Notes: generated by a model not told the origin, from the letters alone. 64,000 nt of DNA from Alphaproteobacteria bacterium (GCA_016124635.1 WGNJ01000001.1:248001-312000); one strand, 5' to 3'. Shown: positions 1-9,736, counted from the stretch's first letter. Translations and numbers: made by a program.

Positions 1-248
1 TCGTCCTCCCGAAAAATGTCGATCTTCGTCACCTGCGCGGCAGGTGGGCCCTGCGTCGTCGCGCGCAGCATGTCTTGCACCACCGCGTCCGGGCCGGAGA
101 TCAACATCTCGACCGAACCATCGCCGCGATTTCGTACCCAGCCATTGAGTCGACGATTGCTCGCCTCGCGAATTGCCCACTCGCGATAGCCGACTCCCTG
201 CACCTCGCCTTTGATCCGTAGACGGAAGGTTGTGATTTCTTCGTTCAT
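1..248 (-). CDS. acyP: acylphosphatase (3' end outside window)
   Basis: Small cytosolic enzyme that hydrolyses acyl phosphates such as carbamoyl or acetyl phosphate. The 82 visible codons begin MNEEITTFRL and carry both family signatures: GEVQGVGYR (residues 14-22, phosphate-binding Arg22) and GWVRNRGDGSVE (from residue 36, catalytic Asn40). Acylphosphatases are about 90 residues, so only a few C-terminal residues lie beyond position 1. The ATG overlaps the stop of the upstream small membrane protein gene in an ATGA, so the two are probably translationally coupled. The family assignment is firm; the physiological substrate is unknown, as for most bacterial members. Confidence 0.9.
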   Translation of the reverse strand, partial: MNEEITTFRLRIKGEVQGVGYREWAIREASNRRLNGWVRNRGDGSVEMLISGPDAVVQDMLRATTQGPPAAQVTKIDIFRED

Positions 249-547
249 GGCTCCAACGTGCACCCAAATTCGTCGTGATAAACGGCGCGACGTGAGATGA
301 TCCCGAACAGTGTCCCCGTCGCAGTCTTCGTCGCCTCGTCGATGGAAACAGGAATCCCTTCGAATCCAGGTGGATCGTCGGCACGGCACGACTCAAGGCT
401 GCGTCCATCGACGAACACGCACGAACACACCACCTTCGCCATCGCTGCAGCGCCGACACCTGCCGCGCCGGCCGTTCGCCAACCATAATAGGCGCCCGCG
501 CCGACCACCACTGCCGCAACTCCAAGACCGATCCACCGCCATCGCAT
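245..547 (-). CDS. small membrane-anchored Cys-rich protein, resembles N-terminal segment of class C beta-lactamase-like hydrolases
   Basis: 100 residues. A hydrophobic segment (about 6-22) is followed by an Ala/Gly stretch and a soluble region with four cysteines (C41, C43, C54, C96). The motifs CSCVFVDGR (41-49) and FGCTL (94-98) recall, from memory, the segment that precedes the catalytic domain in some larger exported beta-lactamase-like serine hydrolases; that comparison is inference. I chose the ATG at 547 because a GAGGG Shine-Dalgarno-like sequence lies nine bases upstream; a TTG at 556 would sit directly on that sequence. The gene overlaps acyP by four bases and diverges from the exported serine hydrolase at 601, which lacks this segment. 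Function unknown. Confidence 0.7.
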   Translation of the reverse strand: MRWRWIGLGVAAVVVGAGAYYGWRTAGAAGVGAAAMAKVVCSCVFVDGRSLESCRADDPPGFEGIPVSIDEATKTATGTLFGIISRRAVYHDEFGCTLEP

Positions 548-600
548 TTGCTGCAACCCTCGTCGATATGCCTATAGTTGCACTCAAGGGGACAATTGCA

Positions 601-1740
601 ATGCATGCAAAGAGTATTGGCGGGTTGCTTCTGTTGCTGTGCCTCTGGTTTGTCACCGTGGCACGTGCGGACGAGCTCGTGCCGTTCCCGGCACAGAGGG
701 CCGATATCCCCTACCCGACCGAACGTTGGACAGAACTCGATCAGGCCGATCCACTGCGCGCGCGGCTCAATTCGATCTTGGATCGCGCCTTCACCGGCGT
801 GCGTCCGGATTCGCTCGCGCGGACAAAAGCGATCGTCGTCGTGAGCGGCGGCCAACTCGTCGCCGAGCGCTATGCCGACGGCATCACACGCGACACGCGC
901 CTCCAATCGTGGTCGATGGCCAAGAGTCTTCTGCACGCTGCCCTCGGCGCTGCAATCGCGGAAGGCAAGATCGACCCGCACGCAACCGCTGCCGTCCCCG
1001 AATGGCAAGCCACCAGCGACCCACGCAGCGCGATCACGCTCCTGCAGCTGGCGCAGATGACCTCGGGCCTCGCCTTCACCGAGAACTACGGCGATCCCCA
1101 CGGCGAAATCATGCAGATGCTCTTCGGTGCAGGCCGCGGCGATGTGGGTCACGCCGCTGCATCGTTGCCACTCGTGCACGCGCCTGGCATCCACTGGTTC
1201 TATGCCAGCGGCTCAGCCAACATTCTCTCGCGCGTGTTGCGCGACAAGCTCGGCGGCCGTGACGCCTATCGTTCGTTCTTGCAGACACGTCTGTTTGATC
1301 CCATCGGAATGAAGAGTGCGGTCCCCGAGTTCGATGCGTCCGGAACATGGATTGGAAGTTCGTACATCCACGCAACGGCGAGAGATTTCGCGCGCTTCGG
1401 CTTGCTCTATCTCAGAGGCGGCATGTGGGACGGCAAGCAGATCGTGCCGCGCGAGTGGATAGATACCGGCCGCACGCCGACACTCGCGTCAAAGGGCGAA
1501 TACGGCGCCTTGTTCTGGCTCAACGCGCCCAACCCGGACACCGGTGCACCTGCAACATCAGCTGCCCTGCCGACCGACACCTTCTGTGCACGAGGCTTTG
1601 GCGGCAAACTGATCGCTATCGTTCCGTCACGAGATGTCGTTGTCGTCATGCTGAATGCAGACTACTCGGACGACGTGAGCCCAATTATCGCGCTCCTGGC
1701 GGATGTGTTCGCTGCATTGCCGCAACCCCACGGCGCATGA
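601..1740 (+). CDS. exported serine hydrolase, class C beta-lactamase / 6-aminohexanoate-dimer hydrolase-like
   Basis: 379 residues. A signal peptide (about 1-23, ending ARA) is followed by a penicillin-binding-fold hydrolase domain. The SxxK nucleophile motif is SMAK (S105, K108), Tyr201 in FYASGSAN fits the second motif, and GFGGK near the C-terminus fits the third. This pattern is typical of the nylonase/esterase branch rather than true beta-lactamases, so the substrate could be an ester, amide or D-peptide. I moved the start to the ATG at 601 because an AAGGGG sequence sits about eight bases upstream and a signal peptide follows; the reading frame is open further upstream but unlikely to be used. 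Only about 50 bases separate it from the divergent small membrane protein gene. Confidence 0.85.
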   Translation: MHAKSIGGLLLLLCLWFVTVARADELVPFPAQRADIPYPTERWTELDQADPLRARLNSILDRAFTGVRPDSLARTKAIVVVSGGQLVAERYADGITRDTRLQSWSMAKSLLHAALGAAIAEGKIDPHATAAVPEWQATSDPRSAITLLQLAQMTSGLAFTENYGDPHGEIMQMLFGAGRGDVGHAAASLPLVHAPGIHWFYASGSANILSRVLRDKLGGRDAYRSFLQTRLFDPIGMKSAVPEFDASGTWIGSSYIHATARDFARFGLLYLRGGMWDGKQIVPREWIDTGRTPTLASKGEYGALFWLNAPNPDTGAPATSAALPTDTFCARGFGGKLIAIVPSRDVVVVMLNADYSDDVSPIIALLADVFAALPQPHGA

Positions 1741-1867
1741 CGTATGTCGGCGGTGACAGCCGTGCATCGTTAATCGCCGACAAGCGCGGCAGCCATCAAT
1801 TCTCGCTTCCGCTCGCCCCCAAATCGTTAGAAACTTGCGGGAAGAAAAATGGGGGGAATCGGCGGCG

Positions 1868-4207
1868 ATGCTCGATCTTTTCGAAGCAGTTCTATTCCGC
1901 TTGCGCCTACCTATCCTGATAGCGTTCGTGGCTCTGACAGCGCTATGCGGCTGGCTTGCAGCTCCGTTAAAGCTCGAGACCGATCTCGTAAGGCAGCTGC
2001 CGGTCGACCAGCCCTTCATTCAAACCGCGCTCGACTATCGCGACAAGATCGCGGGTCTCAACAGCGTGCAAATCGTCGTTGAGAACAAGCACGGCAGCGT
2101 TTGGGACCCGGCGTTTCTGAAGAAGCTCTACGATGTCACGCAGGACGTCTTCTACCTTCGCGGTGTCTCGCGCACGTCGGTCACCTCGATGTGGACGCCC
2201 AACACCCAGGTCTACGAAGCGACCGAGGGCGCAGTCGAAGGCCACAATCTAATTCCCAACAGCGTGAGTCCGGACGCCATCACCAAGGAACAGGTGGCTC
2301 AAATCCGCGACGCGGCGTTCAAGGGCGGTCTCCGCGGACGCCTGTTCTCGCTCGATTCAAAAGCCGCGATGATTCAAGCCTCGATCGACGCTTCGTCGCA
2401 AGACACCGGATTCAGCGACCTCTTCGACGTCGCCCGCGACCTTGAGAAGATCCGCGCAAAATACGAAAACGCCGACACGACCGTGCGGATCATCGGCTTC
2501 ACCAAATTCGTCGGCGATATCGGGGACGAGGCCCGAGACGTCGTAATGTTCTTCGTGATTGCGCTGATAGCGAGCGGACTTGCGCTCTGGTACTACTCGC
2601 GGTCACTGGCGCTGACCGCCATCACCATCTTCTGCTCCGCCGCGTCGATCGTTTGGCTGCTCGCGGCCATCGTCGTGCTTCATTTGAGCCTCAATCCCCT
2701 CGGCCTGATCGTTCCGTTCCTCGTTTACGCAATCGGCGTCAGTCACGGGGTGCAGCAGATCAACCGGTTCTTGGTCGCGATCGTGCGCGGACACACCTCG
2801 CTGGAATCTGCCCAACGCACATTTCGACGCCTTTTGATCCCGGGCTTCTTCTCGTTGGTGACCGTCGCCGCGGCGTTTGCCGCGATGATGATCGTGCCGA
2901 TCCCGCTCATCCGCGATCTGGCGTTGATCGCCACGATCGGCATCGCTTTCAAGTTGGTCTCCAACCTGGTGATGCTGCCGCTCATGGCCAGTTACGTGCA
3001 TTTCAGCCCTGCGCACGTGGCGCGTCAAAAGGCCCTGTTCGAAGCTCGCCAGAATTTCATGGGAGCGATCTCGCAAGACGCCCATCCGGTCGGTGCCGCA
3101 ATCGTCACAATTATCACGGTCGCGATCGCTGCTTTCGGTATCTACCAGGCGCGCACGGTCGCCGTCGGCCCCTCGAAGCCGGGCGCCCCCGAATTGTGGT
3201 CGAGCGCACGCTACAACGTCGATTCGACGGCCATCGCCAATTCGTTCGACCTCGACCTCGACAGCTTCGTGATCGTGAGCAACACGCCGCCCGACGCGTG
3301 CGTGAACTATCCGGTGATGGCGCTAATCGAGCGCTTCGGTACGTACATGCGAACCCTGCCCGGCGTGAAATCCGTATTCTCGATGCCGGAGGCGACGCGT
3401 TACGTCTATTCGCTCGTCCAAGAGGGCAATCTGAAATGGCGCGTCTTGTCGCGGAGTCCCGAGGTCCTCGCCATCGGCACGACGGCGATCTCCGACACGA
3501 CCGGCTTGCGTAACAGCGACTGCACGATCTTGCCGATTGCCGTCTATCTCACCGATCACAAGGACGAAACGCTTCGCCGCGTCGCGACCGCAGCCGAAAA
3601 GTTCATCGCAGCCAACAAGATGGAAGACGTCGAGTTTCGTCTTGCAACCGGCAACGGCGGCGTTCTGGCCGGCATCAATGACAGCATCCGGAAGTCCACG
3701 CCGTTGGCGCTGGGCGTCGTCTTCGCCGTGATCGCGATCCTGGTTTTCGCCGCATACCGCGACTGGCGCGCTGCAATTTGCTGCGTCATCCCGATTGCGA
3801 TCGTGACCACCCTCGGCCTAGCGCTCATGTCGATCCTCGACATCGGTCTGACCGTCACGACCTTGCCCGTCATCATCCTCTCCGTCGGCATCGGCGTCGA
3901 CTACGGTCTGTATCTCTACGAGCGCATCGAGACGCATCTGGCCGAGGGATTGACGATGGACAACGCCTTCATCATGGCGATGCGGGAGGAAGGCGCTGCC
4001 GTCGTTTACACGGCGCTGACGCTCGCGCTCGGCGTTTTGATGTGGGCCTTCTCCGGCCTCAAGTTCCAAGCCGACATGGGCTGGCTCTTGTCGTTCTTGG
4101 TTCTGGCAAACGCGCTGTTCGCGATCACGGTCATGCCGTCGCTGGCAGTCGTGCTCGACATGTTGGTCCCGCGCCGCCGTCAAGCAAGCGCGGGCACGGC
4201 AGCCTGA
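1868..4207 (+). CDS. RND superfamily / MMPL-type exporter
   Basis: 779 residues from the ATG at 1868; a TTG at 1835 would add 11 residues but lacks a ribosome site. The layout is that of single-chain RND permeases: one N-terminal membrane helix (about 13-33), a large periplasmic loop, a block of about five to six helices, a second large loop (from about 430), and a second helix block (from about 620), with SVGIGVDYGLYLYER in the second block. It resembles COG1033-type predicted exporters (MMPL/Patched-like) rather than AcrB, which is larger and comes with a membrane-fusion partner. No adaptor or outer-membrane gene is adjacent. Substrate unknown; lipids or hopanoids are guesses. It converges on pccA with a three-base gap. 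Confidence 0.85.
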   Translation: MLDLFEAVLFRLRLPILIAFVALTALCGWLAAPLKLETDLVRQLPVDQPFIQTALDYRDKIAGLNSVQIVVENKHGSVWDPAFLKKLYDVTQDVFYLRGVSRTSVTSMWTPNTQVYEATEGAVEGHNLIPNSVSPDAITKEQVAQIRDAAFKGGLRGRLFSLDSKAAMIQASIDASSQDTGFSDLFDVARDLEKIRAKYENADTTVRIIGFTKFVGDIGDEARDVVMFFVIALIASGLALWYYSRSLALTAITIFCSAASIVWLLAAIVVLHLSLNPLGLIVPFLVYAIGVSHGVQQINRFLVAIVRGHTSLESAQRTFRRLLIPGFFSLVTVAAAFAAMMIVPIPLIRDLALIATIGIAFKLVSNLVMLPLMASYVHFSPAHVARQKALFEARQNFMGAISQDAHPVGAAIVTIITVAIAAFGIYQARTVAVGPSKPGAPELWSSARYNVDSTAIANSFDLDLDSFVIVSNTPPDACVNYPVMALIERFGTYMRTLPGVKSVFSMPEATRYVYSLVQEGNLKWRVLSRSPEVLAIGTTAISDTTGLRNSDCTILPIAVYLTDHKDETLRRVATAAEKFIAANKMEDVEFRLATGNGGVLAGINDSIRKSTPLALGVVFAVIAILVFAAYRDWRAAICCVIPIAIVTTLGLALMSILDIGLTVTTLPVIILSVGIGVDYGLYLYERIETHLAEGLTMDNAFIMAMREEGAAVVYTALTLALGVLMWAFSGLKFQADMGWLLSFLVLANALFAITVMPSLAVVLDMLVPRRRQASAGTAA

Positions 4208-4210
4208 CGG

Positions 4211-6226
4211 TTACTCGTACTCGAGGATCACCGCGTCGACGGGCAGACTGTCGCCCGGTTTGGCCGCGATGCGCTTGATCACACCGTCGCGCTCGGCACG
4301 CAAGACGTTCTCCATTTTCATCGCTTCGACGACAGCCAAGACCTCGCCGACTTTCACCTCTTGCCCAACCTGCGCTGAAATCGACACGACCAGGCCGGGC
4401 ATCGGGCACAGCAAAAGCTTGGACGTGTCCGCAGGCGGCTTGAACAGCATGTGAAGGGACAGCGCCGCAACGCGCGGCCGACGCACATTGACGAGCGCGG
4501 TCGCCCCCTGATGCACGATGCGCCACATGTCGAACTTCCGGCACACCTGCATCGCAACCGATGCGGCACCGACTTCGCCGAGGAACACCGGCTCTCCCGG
4601 TTTCCAGGTGCTCTCGACTTCGATCATGCGCGAGCTTTGCCGGCCCTCGCCGAGGCGCACGGCCACGACGTCGCGCCCTTCTGTCATCGTCTTGGCCGAG
4701 AAGACATCGGCGCGATTGAGCGTGACCGTCCAGTCCTTTTCGACAGGCGCATGTCCGTCCATCTGGCCGGAAATTTTTCGCCGCCGCTCTTCCTCGCGCA
4801 GATGCATGAAGACGGCGACCGCCGCCATGCGGTCTTTGAGTTCGCCGGTCAAGTCGGCGCCGTGGAACCCCTCTTTGAATTCTTCGGCGATGAAATTAGT
4901 CGACAGCTTGCCCGCGCGGAAGCGCGGATGCCCCATCACCGCCGACAGGAACGGAATGTTGTGCTGGATGCCCTCAATGTAGAACTGATCGAGCGCATCC
5001 GCCATGTGGTCGATCGCGGCCTCGCGCGTCGGTGCGTGCGTGCACAGTTTTGCGATCATCGGGTCGTAGAACATCGAGATTTCGGCGCCCTCGAAGACTC
5101 CGGTATCGTTGCGAACCGTACGACCGCTGTGGTGGCCCTCGGCCGGCGGGCGATAGCGCACGAGCCGCCCGATCGACGGCAGGAAGTTGCGGTAGGGATC
5201 TTCAGCGTAGATGCGGCTTTCGACGGCCCACCCTTTGAGCTTCACGTCGTCCTGTTTGATCGTCAGCTTCTCGCCCGCCGCGACGCGGATCATTTGCTCG
5301 ACGAGGTCGAAGCCGGTGATCAGCTCCGTCACCGGATGCTCGACTTGAAGACGCGTGTTCATCTCCAGGAAGTAGAAATTTCGGCTCTTGTCGACGATGA
5401 ATTCGACGGTGCCGGCACTCTCGTATTTTACGGCCTTCGCCAGCGCCACGGCCTGCGCGCCCATTGCGGCGCGTGTTTTCTCGTCCAGGAACGGGGACGG
5501 CGCCTCTTCGATCACCTTCTGGTGGCGCCGTTGGATCGAACATTCGCGCTCGGCCAGGTGAATGACGTTGCCGTGCTTGTCGCCCAGCACTTGGATTTCG
5601 ATGTGCCGCGGCTCGGTGATGTATTTTTCGATGAACAGGCGGTCGTCTCCGAACGATGCCTTGGCTTCGTTCTGTGAGCTTTGAATCGCTTGAGCGAGTT
5701 CGCCTTCGGACCACACGACGCGCAAGCCCTTGCCGCCGCCGCCGGCCGAAGCCTTCACCATCACCGGATAGCCGATTTCGCCGGCGATCCGCGCCGCCTC
5801 GCGGAGGTCGTGTATCTCGCCGATATATCCAGGGACGGTCGAAACCTTTGCCTTCGCGGCAAGCTTCTTCGACTCGATCTTGTCGCCCATCGCAGCGATC
5901 GCATGCACGTTCGGCCCGATGAAGGCGATGCCCGCCTTGGCGAGCGCCTGGGCGAACGCTTCGCGCTCCGACAAGAACCCGTACCCCGGATGAACTGCTT
6001 CAGCCTTCGTCTGGATCGCTGCGTTCAAGATTTTTTCGATCGAAAGGTAAGACTGCGCCGAAGCCGCGGGGCCAATCAGCACCGCCTCATCCGCCATCTC
6101 GACATGCAGCGCACCGGCATCGGCTTCCGAATAGACGGCAACCGTCTTGATGCCCATCTTGTGCGCCGTCTTGATGACCCGGCACGCGATCTCGCCTCGA
6201 TTGGCAATCAGTATTTTCTTGAACAT
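4211..6226 (-). CDS. pccA: acetyl/propionyl-CoA carboxylase alpha subunit (biotin carboxylase + biotin carrier)
   Basis: 671 residues. Uses ATP and bicarbonate to carboxylate its own biotin, then passes the carboxyl group to the beta subunit; expected reaction is propionyl-CoA to methylmalonyl-CoA. The N-terminal biotin carboxylase domain shows the glycine-rich ATP-grasp loop ASAGGGGKGLRV (159-170). The C-terminal carrier domain has the biotinylation motif EAMKMENV with the biotin lysine at K637. Full length for the alpha subunit of propionyl-, methylcrotonyl- or geranyl-CoA carboxylases; the partner pccB suggests propionyl-CoA. It is the last gene of a pccB-peptidase-pccA unit. No methylmalonyl-CoA mutase or epimerase gene is in the window. 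Confidence 0.93.
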   Translation of the reverse strand: MFKKILIANRGEIACRVIKTAHKMGIKTVAVYSEADAGALHVEMADEAVLIGPAASAQSYLSIEKILNAAIQTKAEAVHPGYGFLSEREAFAQALAKAGIAFIGPNVHAIAAMGDKIESKKLAAKAKVSTVPGYIGEIHDLREAARIAGEIGYPVMVKASAGGGGKGLRVVWSEGELAQAIQSSQNEAKASFGDDRLFIEKYITEPRHIEIQVLGDKHGNVIHLAERECSIQRRHQKVIEEAPSPFLDEKTRAAMGAQAVALAKAVKYESAGTVEFIVDKSRNFYFLEMNTRLQVEHPVTELITGFDLVEQMIRVAAGEKLTIKQDDVKLKGWAVESRIYAEDPYRNFLPSIGRLVRYRPPAEGHHSGRTVRNDTGVFEGAEISMFYDPMIAKLCTHAPTREAAIDHMADALDQFYIEGIQHNIPFLSAVMGHPRFRAGKLSTNFIAEEFKEGFHGADLTGELKDRMAAVAVFMHLREEERRRKISGQMDGHAPVEKDWTVTLNRADVFSAKTMTEGRDVVAVRLGEGRQSSRMIEVESTWKPGEPVFLGEVGAASVAMQVCRKFDMWRIVHQGATALVNVRRPRVAALSLHMLFKPPADTSKLLLCPMPGLVVSISAQVGQEVKVGEVLAVVEAMKMENVLRAERDGVIKRIAAKPGDSLPVDAVILEYE

Positions 6227-6247
6227 CAGCGGTCCAATTTCGTCCCT

Positions 6248-7942
6248 TCAGTGCCGTGAACGCATGCTGCGATCGCGGATCGCGCGGAATTCGTTGCCTT
6301 TGTACCAGTTGGGCCAGGCGCGAGAGTTGGCGAGGCGATCGCCGACCTCATAAAGCGCCGTGATCTCCTCCATTGGGTTGGCCATATTCCAATTGGGATC
6401 GTACTCGTCCGACGGCTGGTGATAGTGCTTCGTGCGGTATTCGTCGCGAACTGCCATGCCCGCCGCTTTGCCGCCTTCGCGCAAATCGATACCGGCGCTT
6501 GCGCGCAGCATCGGTACGCCGACTTTGGCGAGACTGATGTGATCGGAGCGGTAGTAGCCGCCCTTCTCAGGCTCCGGATCAGGTGATGCATAGCGCCCTT
6601 GCGTCTTCAGCACGGCCGCCAAGATCTCCTCCATCTGCGAGCCGCCGGAGCCTGTGACACTCATATCCTTCGCACGGCCCATCGGCCGCACGCCGTCGAT
6701 ATTGGCACCGCCCACGATGTGATTGAGCGGGACCAAGGGATGCTCGGCAAAGTACTCGGATCCGAGCAGCCCCTGCTCCTCAAGCGTCACCGAAGCGATC
6801 ATCACGGAACGTCGCGGCGGCCGCGGCGCCTTGGCGAAAGCCTCGCCGATTTCCAAGATCGCCGACACGCCCGTCGCATTATCGATCGCACCGTTATGGA
6901 TCTTGTCCGGCCCGGGAACGTCGGGCTTCACCCCCAAGTGGTCCCAATGCGCCGTGTAAAGCACGTACTCGTCCGGCTTCACCCGGCCGCGCACGACGCC
7001 GATGACGTTGCGTGTCGTCAAATGGTCGAGGCTTGAATGCGTCACGACGTTCAGCTTCAAGCCCTTCATCGGCACCGACTTGAAGCCGCGTTTGTTGGCC
7101 GCCAGCATCATCTGCTCGAAGTCCATGCCGGCGTCTGCGAACAGTGCCTTGGCGACATCGAGCGTCACCCAAGACTGCACCGTCACTTGGTCCGTGTTTC
7201 CGTTCGGATTGTCGAGATAGAGCTTCCTGCCCGTGTTCGAATTGCGCACCACCTGCCAGCCATAGGCCGCGGGAACCGTGTCATGCACGATGATCACAGC
7301 CGCGGCGCCGCGCCGGGCTGCCTCTTCATACTTGAAGGTCCAGCGACCGTAGTAGGTCATCGCTTTCCCTTTGAAGAGGCTGTCGTCGTGCGTGACGAAA
7401 CCCGGATCGTTGATCAGGATGACGACCGTCTTGCCCTTGACGTCGATGCCGGCATAGTCGTTCCACTTGTACTCAGGCGCATCGACGCCGTACCCGACGA
7501 ACACGAGATCCGAGTTCTCGACTCGCTGTTCGGTCTTGTCGAAGCGCGGCGTCCAGTAAGCGACCTCTTCCGCAAACTTCGGGGTCCTAGCGCCGTTCGG
7601 CCCGTCGATCTCGAAGGAAGACGCTTGCGGATCGAGAGTAATCGCCACCGCCGGCACGGTTTGGAAATAGCTGCCGTTGTTGGCGGGCTCGAGACCGATC
7701 CGCTGCATCTCTGCTGCGATCCAATCCGCCGCCGCTTCGCCGCGTATGGTGCCGGGCCCACGCCCCTCGAACGCGTCGTCGGCAAGCGCCTTCACACGCG
7801 ACTTGAAGTCGTCCGGCGTGATCGCGGCTTGCGTCTCGACATGCCCCGGGAACTGCAACGGCCCGCTGTCATGCATTCCCGTCGCGCATGAGCCGAGGAA
7901 CAGTGCGGCGCCGATCGCAAGTGCACGCATCATCGTTCGCAT
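6248..7942 (-). CDS. M28 family zinc aminopeptidase, predicted lipoprotein
   Basis: 564 residues. An N-terminal lipobox LGSC (Cys19) predicts export and lipid anchoring. A protease-associated-like region lies around residues 130-280, followed by the M28 zinc-peptidase core: TAHWDHLG supplies a His-x-Asp pair, GAIDNATG the bridging Asp, and LEEQG the general-base and ligand glutamates. The family removes N-terminal residues from peptides, here probably in the periplasm. It lies between pccB (31 bases downstream of it) and pccA (21 bases upstream of it) on the same strand, so it is likely co-transcribed with them although it has no obvious biochemical link to carboxylation. Confidence 0.85.
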   Translation of the reverse strand: MRTMMRALAIGAALFLGSCATGMHDSGPLQFPGHVETQAAITPDDFKSRVKALADDAFEGRGPGTIRGEAAADWIAAEMQRIGLEPANNGSYFQTVPAVAITLDPQASSFEIDGPNGARTPKFAEEVAYWTPRFDKTEQRVENSDLVFVGYGVDAPEYKWNDYAGIDVKGKTVVILINDPGFVTHDDSLFKGKAMTYYGRWTFKYEEAARRGAAAVIIVHDTVPAAYGWQVVRNSNTGRKLYLDNPNGNTDQVTVQSWVTLDVAKALFADAGMDFEQMMLAANKRGFKSVPMKGLKLNVVTHSSLDHLTTRNVIGVVRGRVKPDEYVLYTAHWDHLGVKPDVPGPDKIHNGAIDNATGVSAILEIGEAFAKAPRPPRRSVMIASVTLEEQGLLGSEYFAEHPLVPLNHIVGGANIDGVRPMGRAKDMSVTGSGGSQMEEILAAVLKTQGRYASPDPEPEKGGYYRSDHISLAKVGVPMLRASAGIDLREGGKAAGMAVRDEYRTKHYHQPSDEYDPNWNMANPMEEITALYEVGDRLANSRAWPNWYKGNEFRAIRDRSMRSRH

Positions 7943-7973
7943 CGGTGTTCTCCGATCTTTCCGTGGCGTTGCA

Positions 7974-9506
7974 TCACAGCGGAATGTTGTCGTGCTTCTT
8001 CCACGGCATCTCGACGCGCTTGTTGCGCAAGCTGCGTAAGCCCCGCGCGATCCGCCGGCGCGTGCCGTGCGGCATGATCACTTCGTCGAGATAGCCGCGC
8101 TGCGCCGCCACGAACGGATTGAGGAAGCGGCTCTCGTATTCTTTGGTCCGCGCCGCGATCTTGTCCGGATCGTTGATATCGGCACGGAAGATGATTTCGA
8201 CCGCGCCCTTGGCACCCATCACCGCGATCTGCGCCGTGGGCCATGCATAGTTGATGTCGGCCCGCATGTGCTTCGACGCCATGACGTCGTAGGCGCCGCC
8301 AAACGCTTTGCGTGTAATGCAGGTGATCTTCGGCACCGTCGCCTCGGTGAAGGCAAAAAGCAGCTTCGCGCCGTGCTTGATAAGACCGCCATATTCCTGC
8401 GCCGTGCCGGGCAAGAATCCGGGCACGTCGACGAAGGTCACCAGCGGAATGTTGAAGCAGTCGCAGAAGCGGACGAACCGTGCCGCCTTGCGGCTCGCAT
8501 CGGAATCGAGCACGCCGGCCAAAACCATCGGCTGATTGGCGACGAAGCCGACGGTCGAGCCCTCGATCCGGCCGAACGCGGTGATGATGTTCTTCGCGAA
8601 ATTTTCCTGAATCTCGAAGAAGTCGCCTTCGTCGGCGATCTTCAGGATCAGCTCCTTCATGTCGTAGGGCTTGTTGGGATTGGGTGGCACGAGCGTGTCG
8701 AGCGACATGTCGTCCGCTTCCGCATCCTGAAAGCTCGGCCAACTGGGAGGCTTGTCGCGGTTCGAAAGAGGCAGATAGTCGAACAGCCGGCGCATCTGCG
8801 TTAGACATTCGATGTCGTTCTCGTAGGCGCCGTCGGCGATCGACGATTTCGTCGTATGAACTTTGGCCCCTCCGAGTTCTTCCGGCGACACGACTTCGTT
8901 GGTGACCGTCTTCACGACATCCGGGCCCGTCACGAACATGTAGCTCGTGTCGCGCACCATGAAGATGAAATCGGTCATCGCCGGCGAGTACACGTCGCCG
9001 CCCGCGCAGGGACCCATGATCACGCTGATCTGCGGAATGACACCCGACGCAAGCACATTGCGCGCAAAGACCTCGCCATAACCGGCGAGCGCGTCGACAC
9101 CTTCCTGGATGCGCGCACCACCCGCGTCAAACACACCGATCACCGGCGCGCTGTTGCGGATCGCCATGTCCTGGATCTTGCAGATCTTCTGCGCGTGCGC
9201 CTGACTGAGCGATCCGCCGAAAACCGTGAAGTCCTTCACGAACACATAGACGAGCCGCCCGTTGATCGTGCCCCAACCTGTGACGACGCCGTCCCCCGGC
9301 ACGCGCGTCGCTTCCATGCCGAAGTCGGTCGATCGATGCTCGACGAAGGTGTCGAATTCCTCGAAGGAGTCCTCATCAAGCAAGATTTCGAGCCGTTCAC
9401 GGGCCGTCAGCTTGCCCCTGGCATGCTGGGCCTCGACGCGTTTCTCGCCGCCACCCAGCTGGGCAGCGTCGCGCCGACGTTTGAGCTCTTCGATGATGTC
9501 TTGCAT
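7974..9506 (-). CDS. pccB: propionyl-CoA carboxylase beta subunit (carboxyltransferase)
   Basis: 510 residues, the normal length for acyl-CoA carboxyltransferase beta chains. It transfers the carboxyl group from carboxybiotin on the alpha subunit to the acyl-CoA. Visible family features include [17 protein letters not shown], the oxyanion-type glycine motif [15 protein letters not shown] and the C-terminal [17 protein letters not shown] set the start at the ATG at 9506 ([12 protein letters not shown]), which is where the homologous region begins; the frame stays open upstream but the extra 47 residues are low-complexity and out of family. First gene of the pccB-peptidase-pccA unit. A dyad (9580-9604) lies upstream and may be an operator. 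Confidence 0.93.
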   Translation of the reverse strand: MQDIIEELKRRRDAAQLGGGEKRVEAQHARGKLTARERLEILLDEDSFEEFDTFVEHRSTDFGMEATRVPGDGVVTGWGTINGRLVYVFVKDFTVFGGSLSQAHAQKICKIQDMAIRNSAPVIGVFDAGGARIQEGVDALAGYGEVFARNVLASGVIPQISVIMGPCAGGDVYSPAMTDFIFMVRDTSYMFVTGPDVVKTVTNEVVSPEELGGAKVHTTKSSIADGAYENDIECLTQMRRLFDYLPLSNRDKPPSWPSFQDAEADDMSLDTLVPPNPNKPYDMKELILKIADEGDFFEIQENFAKNIITAFGRIEGSTVGFVANQPMVLAGVLDSDASRKAARFVRFCDCFNIPLVTFVDVPGFLPGTAQEYGGLIKHGAKLLFAFTEATVPKITCITRKAFGGAYDVMASKHMRADINYAWPTAQIAVMGAKGAVEIIFRADINDPDKIAARTKEYESRFLNPFVAAQRGYLDEVIMPHGTRRRIARGLRSLRNKRVEMPWKKHDNIPL

Positions 9507-9579
9507 GGCCCCAGCCTTGACGAGGAGGGCCGAAAGACTGCGCCGATTCGGCGCTCCGGCCCGGGAGAAGGGGGCGAAT

Positions 9580-9604
9580 TTGCACAGTTTCCCTAAGGGT
9601 GCAA
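9580..9604. promoter_or_regulatory. inverted repeat upstream of pccB, possible operator
   Basis: TTGCAC at 9580-9585 is mirrored by GTGCAA at 9599-9604, with a second small dyad (CCCTAAGGG) in between. It lies 74-98 bases upstream of the pccB start, a place where an operator could act. No regulator gene is adjacent. The arms are short, so chance is a real alternative. Confidence 0.3.
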
Positions 9605-9736
9605 TGCGGTCCGCGCGGCCCTGATGCCTTACCAAAGCCAATGGCACGTAACGTAAGTCGGCCTAAGGACCCTTCACCCGTGCTCGGCGTGCGAATATCT
9701 CGATCGATGCGTGCGTGGCTTCGCGCTGATGCCACT

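Noticed and set aside
601..1740. True beta-lactamase resistance gene
   Set aside because: The active-site pattern fits the esterase/nylonase branch; no class C KTG motif is present.
4451..5677. 408-codon plus-strand frame opposite pccA
   Set aside because: Shadow of the GC-rich pccA coding strand; no ribosome site or family feature, while pccA is certain.
9580..9604. Match to the PccR operator TTTGCAAA-N4-TTTGCAAA
   Set aside because: Spacing and bases do not fit; kept only as an unnamed dyad.
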